DNA of 64,000 bases, from assembly GCA_963971535.1 (NCBI GenBank), contig OZ020592.1:52060213-52124212 (forward strand), read 5' to 3'. The position numbers and the translations under genes were made by a program. A model generated the notes under the pieces. It saw nothing but the letters and a program-made list of their open reading frames with translations. It was not told where the DNA came from and did not search any database. This DNA is from Notolepis coatsorum. Lineage: Eukaryota > Chordata > Actinopteri > Aulopiformes > Paralepididae. Positions 1 through 10,302 of this stretch are shown in pieces; the stretch's first letter is position 1, and the number at the start of each line of letters is the position of its first letter.

Positions 1-1170
1 TTGTAAAAACGGGCGATACTCAGCCTTTTTCTCTGTCTCTCTGCAAAGATAAACACAAGGTAGAGGCTTGGGGGACAGAGTAAATTAGCATATCAAAGGG
101 CCCAAGATCCTGTTGGCAAGTTAAAGATAGATTCTGAACCATATGATGTTGATTTATAGCCGGCTATAGGGAACCAGCCTCAATAGAACAATCAGGAACA
201 GGAAGAAACACCCGCCAGGCGGAGTGGAAATACCCACCTACCCCCCTCTCTCTAAGGGTGGGGGAGAATAACACCTCCAACAGACGGTGGCCAGGTGGCT
301 TCAAGATGACTCAGAGAATGACACACATTTACCCTCACGTATAGTCTTGTTAATCTTAAACAATCAATAGAGAAACACTTGTTTAGACACATTTCTGCCA
401 AGCGGGCAAATTTAACTTCAGAAATATATATTTTAACTAGGAACAAACACTGAAGAATCTTCTAACCAGCAATACACAGTCAGGCTATTAAGAGCCAACC
501 TATGCCTTTAGAAGGGCATTTCCGTCAGGCTATTAAGAGCCAACCTATGCCTTAATAAGGACATATCCTGGTAGATAAGCTAAAAAAGGCTGCTACCAAG
601 TTTCACCCAATCAAAAGTGTGGGTGGGCTAAAAACGGCCGCCACACTGGTCCTCCAATTGGAAGCTCTCTCTCTCATAGAAAGGTCCGCCCTTCCTGACG
701 TAATGCTGGGGGAGGAGTTAGTCTTTAAAGTGAGCGGTTCAGAGACAGAGAGACACACAACAGAAAACAACACGACCAGAAGCTTGTTTTTCCCCCTACT
801 GGACGAGAAGGACGACGGCGCGTTGAGACGAGCACCAGCGAACCAACGAGGAGGAGCCGAGAGAGATTCTTTTATTTTAAGTGAATTTTAGTCTGAAACT
901 CACAGCCGATGGCACAGTATCGGGCATGATTGGATTTCATTGCATTGTTTTTCATTCAAATCTTTTGTTATTAACGCTGGGATTCCATTAAAACCGGATC
1001 CTTACAATAACTCCTCTCTGACTCCTTTTTCCAACCGCTGTCTCTTTGTCGTCGCTTTAAACCACTTAGCTGGTTTTTGAAAATACATAGGGCTTTTAAG
1101 AGATAATACACAACGCAGAGCAGGCCGGTTCTGATTCATCAGAACTGAATATAGCCCCTTTGTGACTTCA
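1..1170 (+). repeat. 5' LTR of ERV1 (left end outside window)
   Basis: Matches the right-hand LTR from base 1 to CTTCA at 1170, where similarity stops exactly before the primer-binding site. A 30-base motif is repeated with a 45-base period in U3 (479-508 and 524-553), looking like enhancer duplication. An ATTAAA polyadenylation-type hexamer lies near 985. It lacks the SINE present in the 3' copy, so that SINE arrived after proviral integration. Confidence 0.88.
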
Positions 1171-1172
1171 AT

Positions 1173-1190
1173 TGGTGCCGTCGACCCTTG
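1173..1190 (+). promoter_or_regulatory. Primer-binding site, tRNA-His type
   Basis: Two bases after the LTR end comes TGGTGCCGT, which matches the complement of the 3' end of animal tRNA-His for nine bases. After one extra C the match resumes briefly (GAC). Its place directly behind the LTR is what is expected of a retroviral minus-strand primer site. Confidence 0.65.
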
Positions 1191-1284
1191 TCCTGATGCG
1201 CCAGGAATTTTTTTTCTTCTGACTCTCGGCTAATCGGTGCCTGGGAAACTCATCACGACAGTCTCCTGCGAATCTACAAAGAGA

Positions 1285-1294
1285 ACAGGTGAGT
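1285..1294 (+). promoter_or_regulatory. Major splice donor of ERV1
   Basis: ACAG|GTGAGT, a full-consensus 5' splice site with GT at 1289-1290, about 100 bases behind the primer site. This is where retroviruses place the donor for subgenomic mRNAs. The natural partner for env is the acceptor at 4965-4966. Confidence 0.6.
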
Positions 1295-2560
1295 GAACAA
1301 GGGGCCGTGATGAATGAAAGTACGAGGCGTTCAGGTCGAACGGGGGTTGCATTAGAGATGTATGACTCAGTAGTCTTGCTGAGGACGCCCGCCGGGGCTC
1401 CGTGGCAGTCGCGGGGTTCTTGGTGGGCGCAATGATTATAAAGGGGATTCGTAACGTTCGTTTATCATATTGGGAGCATCGATTTGAAGCGGGAGGTTCA
1501 AGGTATTCCGCTTCAATAGACGGGGATGTGCCGCACTAGATAAATAGCGTTTGATCACTGCTAAATTGTCTATGTGATGGGGTAGGTATGTTAGTGTGCA
1601 GCTCTGGATATGACTGGCCCCGGCTAGCTCAGTCAATCGCGGGTCGTCTTCCAGGGGGTGTAGTGATGAGTTGTGTTTTTGTGTTCTGTATATGGTGAGT
1701 GGGCCTTGATATATGCGATTGCAGGGCTAACGCCGTGCCTTTGTTTACTGGCGCCTCTCAAGCGACAGAAAGCAGGGGTACAGGACGTCGGCAAGAACGC
1801 AAATGGGGTTTCCAGGTTTCAGTTCAACACCGTTGCAGGCCGCGGGGAAGGGTGGTTATGTTAAGAGGGTGCTCATATGGTATAAGCTTGTTGCGAGTCG
1901 CGGGGTTCCCAGATGGTGGGGATAGGCGGACGGCGGCTGAGTTTTGGGTGAGCATGCAATTAGCTTAGAGGTTCGTTCGGTCTAGCCGATTATACCCGGT
2001 GTTTCTACGGGCGGGGATTTTTTACCAAAACGTAGCAGCTATCCTACCATAATCTGGCCGTGTTAGTGCTTGATTAGGGGGATCGAATGGCCTGGCTGGC
2101 CCTGAGAAAGCGAGTTCAAAACAGGTTAAATATTCGGTACATATCCTGAGAGGGCATGCTCGCCTGGACGCCCAATTCCACTGTCTCGGCCTGCGACGGC
2201 GATTAAAAAAGCGCTTAGTAACAATATTCGTTTCAATATGCTCTTTGCAAGGTAAACGTCCTTTGCGGTTATAGTATAATAATGCGCTTGAGCGAATTAA
2301 GAATGGTCGCGCGGAAGCTATTGAAAATTGTAACATAGAATGTGAATCTTTAAAGATGGCCGCGCGGGCACTCTGATAACAATAGCATGAGATCGAAAGC
2401 TGAATGGATGTTTGAATTTTATCAATAATGTGTATGTTTGAATGACTGTTAGAGGTTAGGAATGACTGACATAACATAAGGACTTATTGTTATATTGTAC
2501 ATTGATTAATAAAATAAGGGATTCAATCTGTACACTAGCGCTTATATTGAGATTAAAGTT
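1295..2560. other. ERV1 leader, first part; no gene seen
   Basis: About 1.3 kb of internal proviral sequence between the splice donor and a tandem repeat. Short open frames occur on both strands but none resembles a retroviral or host protein. It is far longer than a normal retroviral leader. Confidence 0.5.
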
Positions 2561-2574
2561 GCTTCGACATTATA

Positions 2575-2835
2575 GACCGCTCATCGTAGCTCGCAGGCTA
2601 TTAGGTGTGTAGTAGGCCGCTCGTCGTAAGCTAAGCGGCTAACTAGCTACATGCTATATGGCCCGCTAGTCGTAGCTAAGCGGCTATCTAGCTGTGTGCT
2701 AATATGTTCCGCTCGTCGTAGCTCGTAGGCTATTGGGTGTGTAGTAGGCCGCTCGTCGTAAGCTAAGCGGCTAACTAGCTACATGCTATATGGCCTGCTA
2801 GCCGTGGCTAGCGACTAGTTGGCTGCGTGCTAAAA
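2575..2835. repeat. Tandem repeat of about 130 bp, two copies
   Basis: Two near-identical units (about 2578-2705 and 2709-2835) share the order CTCGTCGTAAGC, AAGCGGCTAAC, CTACATGCTATATGG and GTGTGCTAA. Each unit contains diverged sub-repeats of about 40 bases around the core CGTCGTAGCT. No ORF crosses it. Confidence 0.8.
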
Positions 2836-3480
2836 TGTTGCTAGGGTTATTCAATACTGTATGTTGTGAATGGGATGATATTACAGTGTAACTGGGTTGT
2901 CATTGATGTTGATTGCGTCGTGTGAATTGCAGTGTTGACTAATGTTAGTATTGATGTTGAGTGCGTGGTGTGGGCCGCGGTATGGAAGTTAATAATGTAC
3001 TTATGGTTAAACTGAATTGGTAGGCCGTATGAGAGATTCGCGCATGCGCACTGGTTTGAAAGGACGATATGTGTGGTGTGTGAAGCGAGCGAGCAGAATG
3101 GGTGGTATGTGGTTAAAAGTACACTAGGTGGCGCCAGATTCATGCCTAGGGCTCCCGTCCTGCTGCCTACGTGGCTTGAGGGGATTCTCGGGATGTCTCG
3201 CGGTGCGCGGCCATCTTAGGTGGAGCGCCGTGGTCACCATTTTAGACGGGGCAAGGGGTAGCCATTGTAAGGGGTTCATTTTTTCAAAGCGATGTGGTTG
3301 GAACTGCGCTAGGGGGCGGTGGCGGCATCATTTGGACTCCCGTCCTGGGGTAGATACAGGAGGTGTTTAGCTGGTGCAGTTCGTTTATGTCGTTCGTGGC
3401 TTATTACGTTGGCGGTATGGTTAGATTAATGGGCAGTGGTGACGTTTTGGAAGCCACGGACGTGTCGATATATATGTCCC
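2836..3480. other. ERV1 leader, second part; no gene seen
   Basis: GT-rich sequence with a weak repeat of TGATGTTGAnTGCGT near 2900-2970. Short ORFs exist on both strands without family features. Confidence 0.4.
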
Positions 3481-4101
3481 TCTTTTAGGACCCCCCCCCC
3501 CTCTCTCTCTCTCGCTCTCCCTCCCTCTCTTACTTTTCCTCCCTTCCTCACCCCCCTCTCTCTCTCTCTCTCTCTCCCAACCCCCTCTCTCTCTCCCTCC
3601 CTCCTTCACTCTCTCTCACCCCCTCTCTCTCCACCACCTGCCCCCCCCCCCACCCCCTCTCTCTCTCCCTACCTCCCTCTCTCTCTCTCTCCCTCCCTCC
3701 TTCACTCCACCACCTGCCCCCCCCCCTCTCCCAAACCCCCTCTCTCTCTCTCTCTCCACCACCTGCCCCCCCCCTCCTCTCTCTCTCTCCCTACCTCCCT
3801 CTCTCTCTCTCTCCCTCCCTCCTTCACTCCATCACTTGCCCCCCCCTCTCCCTAACCCCCTCTCTCTCTCTCACTCCCTCTCTCTACCACCTGCCCCCCC
3901 CCTCCTCTTTCTCTCTCCCTACCTCCCTCTCTCTCTCTCTCCCTCCCTCCTTCACTCCACCACCTGCCCCCCCCCTCTCCCTAACTCCCCTCTCTCTCTC
4001 TCTCTCTCTCTCTCTCCACCACCTGCCCCCCCCTCCTCTCTCTCTCTCTCTCTCCCTCCCTCCCTCCTTCACTCCACCACCTGCCCCCCCCTCTCCCTAA
4101 C

Positions 4102-4138
<37 letters not shown>

Positions 4139-4275
4139 CCCTCCCGTTCTCCACCACCTGCACCCCCCTCTCTCTCTCCCTCCCTCCTTCACCCCCCCCC
4201 CTCTCTCTCTCTCCCTCCCTCTTTCCCTCTCTCTCTCCCTTACTTTCTCTCTCTCTCTCCCCCCTCCTTCCTTTC
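3481..4275. repeat. Polypyrimidine (CT)n minisatellite
   Basis: About 800 bases almost purely C and T on the + strand. On top of (CT)n, a higher-order unit containing CCACCACCTGCCCCCC and CCCTCCTTCACTCC returns roughly every 60-130 bases (about 3630, 3705, 3755, 3830, 3890, 3960, 4015, 4075, 4150). Long Ser/Pro/Leu or Arg/Glu frames here are products of the repeat, not genes. Confidence 0.95.
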
Positions 4276-4439
4276 ACTGGGGGAAGTTACAGTGAAATGC
4301 GCTGCCAGCACACTGTTTCGTGGGGCTTATTTTTTGTTTGCATAAGTGGCAGGGGGTGGGGAGTCTTTAGTTAAAGCGTGAAGTGGTTATGAATCACGGG
4401 GTATGTCTCGTTGGGCTGAATAAAGGCCTTGGGGAATAG

Positions 4440-4870
4440 GGATGACCCCCGCTCATCCCATTTCCCCCCCCGCCCCTCACATCTGTAGGTCTCAAGGAAC
4501 CTGCCCCTCTCTCCTAATCCCTTAAGCCTTCCCTAGCTTCCCCTGCTTCCCCTGACCTACCCAAGCCTACCCCAGTCCCTTAACCTACCCTGAGCCTAGA
4601 CCACTACCCTGACTTCCCTAACCTACCCCTCTCTCCTAATTCTCTAACCTTCCCTAGATTCCTCTTTCCATAAGCCCTAGCCTCTCCCTCCCTAGTCTCC
4701 CCTACACTTACCCCCTAGCCTCCCAGGCCTACACTAGCCTTGCCTACCTGGCAGGGCTCTCCCTACACCTGCCCGGACTTACATGTTTCCCCCCCTAGCC
4801 CTTTCCTCTCTTGACCTCCCTTTAGTTCCGTTACGCCCTCTCTCCTACCCTTCAGGGGTTCCGGTGCGTC
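4440..4870. repeat. C/T-rich tract ahead of env
   Basis: Pyrimidine-rich degenerate repeat with recurring CCTAACCTACCC and CCCTAGC words. It continues the pyrimidine bias and ends about 90 bases before the proposed env splice acceptor, so it could supply branch-point and polypyrimidine signal. Confidence 0.6.
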
Positions 4871-4939
4871 CTGCTTCTCTGTTTTGAGTTTGGGTCCTCA
4901 CTTCAGTAGGCTGTTGGCTGTGGGGCGTGTTGTTATAAA

Positions 4940-4966
4940 GATGTGTTGTTGTTTGTGGGGGTTGCA
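4940..4966 (+). promoter_or_regulatory. Putative env splice acceptor
   Basis: A T-rich stretch runs into GGGTTGCAG|GACAT with AG at 4965-4966, 60 bases before the env ATG. Joined to the donor at 1289 it would make a short-leader env mRNA. G residues interrupt the tract, so it is not a strong consensus site. Confidence 0.4.
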
Positions 4967-5025
4967 GGACATATTAGGACACGCGCCGGTGAAGGAGGAA
5001 CACGGAGGAGGACGGAACACTCAAC

Positions 5026-6372
5026 ATGGTTCCTGGTTTGAGTGAAAGTAGTAGGCGGGTGCTTTTGGGGTGTGCTATATCAATGGTTTGGTTGTGTATG
5101 TTGGCTAGCGTGATGCTATATGTTCCACTCCGACAGCCTGAGCTGCCAGAGGTGGTGGTAGTGGGTAAACGGTCGCTGCCAGACCGTCATGGTAATCTGT
5201 TTCTGGGGATGGCAAGGGCGGTGGCGAAGGTAGCTAATAAATCAGATTGCTATGTGTGCGGCCTGTCCCCACAGGCGGCCGCCGCGGGCCTTCCTCTGAT
5301 TGCACACCCTATAACGAAGTGTCATGCCAACGTGTTAAGGGATTTGCCTACCCCTGAACTGTGTAACGGGGTGGTATCGGAAAGGATTGAGGGATATCTG
5401 GGGCAGGGGTTAATGAAGAATAAAATTAAGATAGGTGGGCTGTTAGACACTGGCCCCATTCCAATAGCATATAGGTCGACAGGGTTTGAGAAGTGTGTGG
5501 AGGGTAAATCGAATGGTAAAGTCGTGGGGTACTTGGACGGCTGCCTGGGGGATAATGGGGTCTGGGGCAGGGATTCAGAGGCGCCAGCTCCGCCTGGGGC
5601 GTTTTGGATTTGTGGTGAATTTGCGTATGCCTCCTTGCCAATTGACTGGAGGGGAAGATGTGCGTTGGGTTACTTAGTACCGGCTATGAGGGTGTCTGAT
5701 GTTTTGCCGGCGTTTCCCAAGACAAGGAAGACACGGGATGCGGACCATTTTTTTAGGGTGGCGTTTCCCTGGTATGGGGCATATGCAAACATGGGAGAAC
5801 TGGATCATTTGGCTAAATTGTTTGAGGACATGGCTGCCACGACAGCGAGGGGCTTGAGCCTGGAGGCTCAGGAGTTACGGTCCTTACGACTGATGGAGTT
5901 GCAGACGAGAGCGGCTATGGACTTCCTATTGGCGGCGTCGGGGGGCACATGTGCGTTGATTGGTCAGGAGTGCTGCACATTCATACCAGCCAATGATGAA
6001 ATGGGTTTGCCAGCCGTAATTGAGCATTTGAAGAACATTACTAGGGATATGCATGACTCTCGGGAGGACTCATGGGATGACTGGGGTCATGTACAATTGG
6101 GCTATGTGGGATGGTCTGTTGTTAAGTATCTGTTTTATGCCGTGGTGATGTTTGCAGTTATAGTTGTCTGTGTGTCTGTGATCAAGGTGTGTATTATGTA
6201 TATGTTCAGGACTCTCTGCGCGGCTGGTCCTGCGATTGAGAGGTCACACTGCTCGGCGGCACCTGCGTTTGCGATGATGATAGTAAGGGATGACGCGGAG
6301 GGGGGCCGGGCGGATGTGGGCGTCCCGTTGATGCCGAGGTACCCGGAGTACGCTCTGGCAGCTGTTCTCTGA
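5026..6372 (+). CDS. env: Retroviral envelope glycoprotein (gamma-type Env), intact
   Basis: An uninterrupted 448-codon frame starting at ATG 5026. A hydrophobic segment at residues 12-34 can act as signal peptide or anchor. A CXXC motif (CYVC, residues 75-78) lies in the surface part, the gammaretroviral pattern for labile disulphide linkage. A minimal furin-type RKTR (234-237) precedes the transmembrane part. Residues 291-317 hold the immunosuppressive-like heptad region and CX6CC (C309, C316, C317), the hallmark of gamma-type TM subunits. A membrane span (about 365-392) is followed by a tail of about 55 residues. It is shorter than typical Env because the surface part is small. It lies 5' of gag and is the only unbroken gene of this provirus, so selection or recent acquisition is possible. 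Family assignment is firm from the motifs; function in fusion is inference. Confidence 0.85.
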   Translation: MVPGLSESSRRVLLGCAISMVWLCMLASVMLYVPLRQPELPEVVVVGKRSLPDRHGNLFLGMARAVAKVANKSDCYVCGLSPQAAAAGLPLIAHPITKCHANVLRDLPTPELCNGVVSERIEGYLGQGLMKNKIKIGGLLDTGPIPIAYRSTGFEKCVEGKSNGKVVGYLDGCLGDNGVWGRDSEAPAPPGAFWICGEFAYASLPIDWRGRCALGYLVPAMRVSDVLPAFPKTRKTRDADHFFRVAFPWYGAYANMGELDHLAKLFEDMAATTARGLSLEAQELRSLRLMELQTRAAMDFLLAASGGTCALIGQECCTFIPANDEMGLPAVIEHLKNITRDMHDSREDSWDDWGHVQLGYVGWSVVKYLFYAVVMFAVIVVCVSVIKVCIMYMFRTLCAAGPAIERSHCSAAPAFAMMIVRDDAEGGRADVGVPLMPRYPEYALAAVL

Positions 6373-7206
6373 TCTGGGTGGTGGACATTCTGGGTTGGGG
6401 GACGGTAGGGCCAGGGTGTGCAAGAGGGTATGGGGTAGGGGACGTGCCTGAACAGGTTGTACATTAACGTTGGTTGGATGGATGTGTATGCAATTTTATT
6501 TTTCCCATAGTAGGTACGTGAGTGATGACTGTATAATATGGAGCTGTGTACCCAGGGTTCGGTGTTGGGTCCGGTCGGTTATGCATGGCCATCCGGCAGG
6601 GCACTGGATTCTGGGGATGATAGCTTGAATGGTGGGATAAGATGCTTGGATGCTGACTGCTTTGTACCTGTGGTGGGGTGTGTTCTGACCTCTGTGGAGG
6701 GTCTGTTATGGACTCTTCAGAAAGCAGGGGCTGACACCTCACGGCGTGCAGGGCGCGGTGTCCGATGCATTCTTTAGATTATCTCTGGTGGACACGTGTC
6801 TGGATGACGAGTGTCCCCTGGGGGGAATGGTACTGAATAATGGAAAAAATATGAAAGAATGTATGTAATGAAAGACTAATCAAAATGTTTTTGTCTCCCG
6901 AGGGATATCAGAATTGGAGTAGAATCAAGGAGGAATAGTGGAGAGCCGAGATTCGACAAAAATAGGAACCCAGTGTGTTGACGGAGATCGAACGGGAAGA
7001 AAATCAGGGAGTAGAAACTGGCGACATCAAACACATGTATCAATTACAAATATCTCGTTTTAAAAAATTGTATGAAGGAAGTAAAAAGAAACTCATGCAG
7101 TTAATGAAAGGAACCTCTCAAAAAATTTGATTATAAAGACAGAGTAAAGTACAAGTCCAGTTGATAAATTAACAAGAACTGTTGTCTTTTGTGTGCTCTG
7201 ATCTCC
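6373..7206. other. Spacer between env and gag; no gene seen
   Basis: No LTR-like repeat of the 14209-16618 region is found here, so there is no evidence that env belongs to a separate upstream provirus. The part after 6880 is A-rich and purine-rich, like the gag region that follows. Confidence 0.5.
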
Positions 7207-7245
7207 AGCAGTTCCATTGGGCCCGCGGAACACCACAAATCAGGT
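7207..7245 (+). promoter_or_regulatory. Putative mini-exon: acceptor and second donor before gag
   Basis: A pyrimidine/T-rich run ends in CTCCAG (AG 7207-7208) and CAG (7210-7211). About 35 bases later stands CAG|GTAAGA (GT 7244-7245), close to consensus donor. The pair sits about 190 bases ahead of gag. It would let gag-pol RNA be made by splicing past env and supply a donor for the acceptor behind pol. Seen in sequence; use is inference. Confidence 0.35.
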
Positions 7246-7434
7246 AAGAATAGGAATTTCAGGTGGAAAAGGGACAGAAGAGAATAGGTAGGGCCTGCAG
7301 TGCCACTATTGGCTATCCGAGTAGGAGTCAGTCACAAAAAGCATAGACACCTACATTTAGACAGGGAATACAGAAAACACGTTTTTGCCTGTTGCCATTG
7401 TTACAAAATCAAAAGGAAAGGGGAGCTCTAGTAA

Positions 7435-9783
7435 ATGGGAAATAAGATCTCATATAGGAAAATGGAAGTCGCAACCCACTCAGATAGGTCGACCCTAATT
7501 GGTTGGATAGAAGAAAGTCCAGTACAGGTTATCGCCAACGGTCACCCCCACACAAAAGATAACACATATTATTTGGGAAAAGTCGATAAAATATCGAAAA
7601 AATTTAACAAAAGATGGGAACATCTTACAAACCCTTGGCCCATCGAAAGTTCTTTTGATTTTGAGCTAATAGCTGACATAAGAGTGCTAATTAAGACATA
7701 CAAACACCACAGGAGTGAAAAGGCAAGGGCAAAGAAACTTCTGCAAGAAACTATGATGATAGAATCCTACGCACGGGAGGCCGAGAGGAGAAATAGTGAC
7801 CAGAAGGGCAGTGCAACTGTCAATGAAGCGGCCAAACCAGCAGAGGAGGTAGCCCCGGTCACCATAACTCCCCTGGCCCTAACACAACAACTGTCATCGT
7901 CCAAAGTGCAGCTCAGGTAGCCTCACTCACCCCAGTGTCCCACCCAAGAGTAGAACAGGTAAGAGTCGAGGGAGCTTTAGCACCCCCACCATATGACAGT
8001 AGGAATGGGGAACGAGTGTACCCTATTCTGCCTGTAATACAAATGAGCAGCCCTTATCATTTAACAGACGATCGGGGGAATAGAGAGTCGGGACAAGCAA
8101 TAACAGAAATTCACCTGACACCTGAGCCACAAGACATTCAACCCTTGACTTGTTCAGAGAGGGCATATGTGAAGTGGGCGATGATGAAGAAACACGAAAC
8201 ATCCACGAGAATGGAGATACCAACAGAAACGGGAAGTCGAGAGGGAAAATCTGAAACAGCACTAAGAGGTAAGGAATCTGATTCAAAAATCTCTTCCTCA
8301 CAGGGTGTTGAACTTGTCCAGGAGATGGTAAGGAGAAGGGACGATCTGGTAAAAATAGACCAGAAGCTCTTGGAATTGAAAAATGACAATGCTGAAATAG
8401 CATGGAGGATAAATAACCCAGACAACGCAGAGAGCAAAGAAACGAAGGATTATAAACAGGTGATATGGGAAGATATGGGAAAAGGTTGAGAGAAAACGAC
8501 AGGACCTGGAAGAAGAAAAAGTAGAGCGGAAAAAGGCCCTTGAGAAGATGGAAGAGGACGTGAGGAGTGGAATGATGACCAGATCACAGACGAAAAATCT
8601 TCAACCCCACAAACAGGCCCCCGTCAAAATAGCTCCCGTGATAATAAGAGGACAGGACTTGGAATATCACCCCTGGAAGGCGTCCGACATGACTCAAGTA
8701 TCTGAGAAATTGCCGCCCATCCAGAATGGGGCCAATCCGTGGATTGCCAAATTGGAGGAACTAATGATCGGCCAAGAGATGGCGATGGGGGATGTAAAAA
8801 GACTATTGTCAACCGTGATGGGAAAAGCGGGCATGGAAAAAGTACTGGAGAAGGCTGGCATGGGAAACCATGTGGGGACTGGAGCGCAGGATGCGGACCT
8901 GTTCGCACGGCACAGGGGAGTACTGTGGCTGGCCCTCCGAGAAACCTACCCGACCAAGATGCACCCAGACCAAATCCACATTGGTACCCTGGGGGACACC
9001 CACCCTAGGCAGTATGTACAAAAAGCCTACGCCGCCTGGAGGGATACAACTGGCCAGGATGTAGAACGGGACCCCCTGGGGGAAGCCGTGCTAAGAGGAA
9101 AGATTGAAAACGGCCTCCCCATGGAGGTGAGACAAAAACTGGCTGAGGTGGTGTCTCTGTCAAGCCTCCCCCTAAACTATTATACGGATAATGTGGCCCA
9201 TCAAGTTGACCTATATCGGAAGAGGGAGCAAAATAAAAAGGATAAGGATGCGGAACAACACCGAAGGATCCTGTATCAACAGCCAACCGATGCAGGGAAG
9301 ATAGTGGAATACCTCCAAGCCTTAGTCCAGTCCCCACAACCAAGAGGGGAGACGGACTCCAAGGGGGAACCAAATGACCAGAGACGGGGTCAGTTGGGGA
9401 CACAGGGGGGTCCTGCGCCAGAACAACAACAGAGCCAGAGGGGAGCGAATGGGCAGTTCCGAGGAGGGAATGAACGTCAAAGAGGAGGATCGAATGGATC
9501 CAGACCTCAGCCCGGGTCAATGGAGTGTTGGTCGTGCGGAAATTTCGGGCATATGTCTAGGGACTGTGACCAAGGATATCAACCCAGAGGAGGAGAGTAC
9601 CGTCCTCAACCCACAAGAGGGGGACCTCGATGGAACAACAGGAGAAGAGGTGGAAATTGGCAGAACCAAGGCTCAAACCAAAGCCAGACCCAGAATGAAA
9701 ACCAAGGCCCAAACCAAGGCCAGCACCCGAGTGAGAACTATGGCCCGGTGAATCCATCAAGAGGGCCAGACGAATCACTCTGA
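7435..9783 (+). pseudogene. gag: Retroviral Gag polyprotein, two frameshifts
   Basis: Starts with ATG at 7435 giving MGNKIS, a good N-myristoylation signal for a matrix domain. The frame runs to a stop at 7920; coding-like sequence continues in another frame (about 7870-8489), then returns to the first frame (from about 8464) to the UGA at 9781-9783. The breaks are near 7870-7910 and 8440-8480. The middle part is proline-rich and then charged, with a coiled-coil-like Lys/Glu stretch at 8480-8570. The 8600-9250 part is capsid-like. A single zinc knuckle (CX2CX4HX4C, beginning CWSC at about 9526) is followed by an Arg/Gly/Gln/Asn-rich tail. One knuckle and a myristoylated start fit gamma/epsilon Gag. 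Assembly cannot occur from this copy unless the shifts are sequence errors. Confidence 0.85.
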
Positions 9784-9830
9784 AGAGGCCCAGAGAGTCC
9801 AATGGGGAGGTGTCAGCTGTCAGTGTCGTC
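9778..9830 (+). promoter_or_regulatory. gag-pro UGA readthrough site
   Basis: gag ends in TGA at 9781-9783 and protease continues in the same frame with no other stop. A purine-rich stretch with GGGGAGGTGTCAG (9804-9816) follows, resembling the layout downstream of gammaretroviral gag stops, where a pseudoknot drives suppression. Murine leukaemia virus uses UAG; UGA is used here. Confidence 0.6.
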
Positions 9831-10302
9831 TTTAAGGGAGGAGCCTATTGTGTGCGTATCGGTGAATGACAAATCTGTCGAGATGATGGCAGACACCGGT
9901 GCGGCCTATACGGTAGTGCAACCCCAAGACGCGACGCACCTAACCCTGTCCGGTCGATACGTACGGACAATTGGATTTGAGGGAGTAAAACAGCTGACGC
10001 CTGTGACCGACCCTGTGACCCTGAGATATCGAGGCAGGGAAGCGACTCTTCCCGTGCTGGTCTCGGAAAGTTCACCCATTAACTTACTTGGCCGAGATGG
10101 GCTGGGGTTACTGGGAATGGACATTAAATGTACAGCGGATGGTTGTGTGATAAATGTACGAGAAGACCATTACTATCAGATGGTACAAAGAATCGATAGC
10201 CGACCACCGGAAATCTATTGTCTAGGCTCTAGGGGGACTGGACCAAGAGTTGCTTGGTTCAGCCTTGGAATGGGAGACATTTATCACCGCCAACATGCCT
10301 GA
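9784..10302 (+). CDS. pro: Retroviral aspartic protease (readthrough from gag)
   Basis: Open from the codon after the gag UGA; the first ATG is 9802. The active-site motif DTGA lies in a typical hydrophobic context (about 9892-9903), followed by a flap region and a hydrophobic strand with Leu-Leu-Gly-Arg-Asp at about 10086-10100, the usual C-terminal retropepsin motif. It would cut Gag and Gag-Pol. In this copy the frame ends at 10302, while RT lies in the next frame from 10226, so protease and RT are separated by a frame change. Whether that is mutation or a recoding site is open. Confidence 0.8.
   Translation, partial: RGPESPMGRCQLSVSSLREEPIVCVSVNDKSVEMMADTGAAYTVVQPQDATHLTLSGRYVRTIGFEGVKQLTPVTDPVTLRYRGREATLPVLVSESSPINLLGRDGLGLLGMDIKCTADGCVINVREDHYYQMVQRIDSRPPEIYCLGSRGTGPRVAWFSLGMGDIYHRQHA

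Noticed and set aside
3421..4345. Long Ser/Pro/Leu and Arg/Glu frames on both strands
   Set aside because: Translations of the CT/GA minisatellite; the frames exist on both strands and have no family features.
5026..6372. Identification as percomORF, the conserved fish env-derived gene
   Set aside because: It lies inside LTRs with gag-pol, whereas percomORF is described as a single host locus. Without comparison I cannot equate them.
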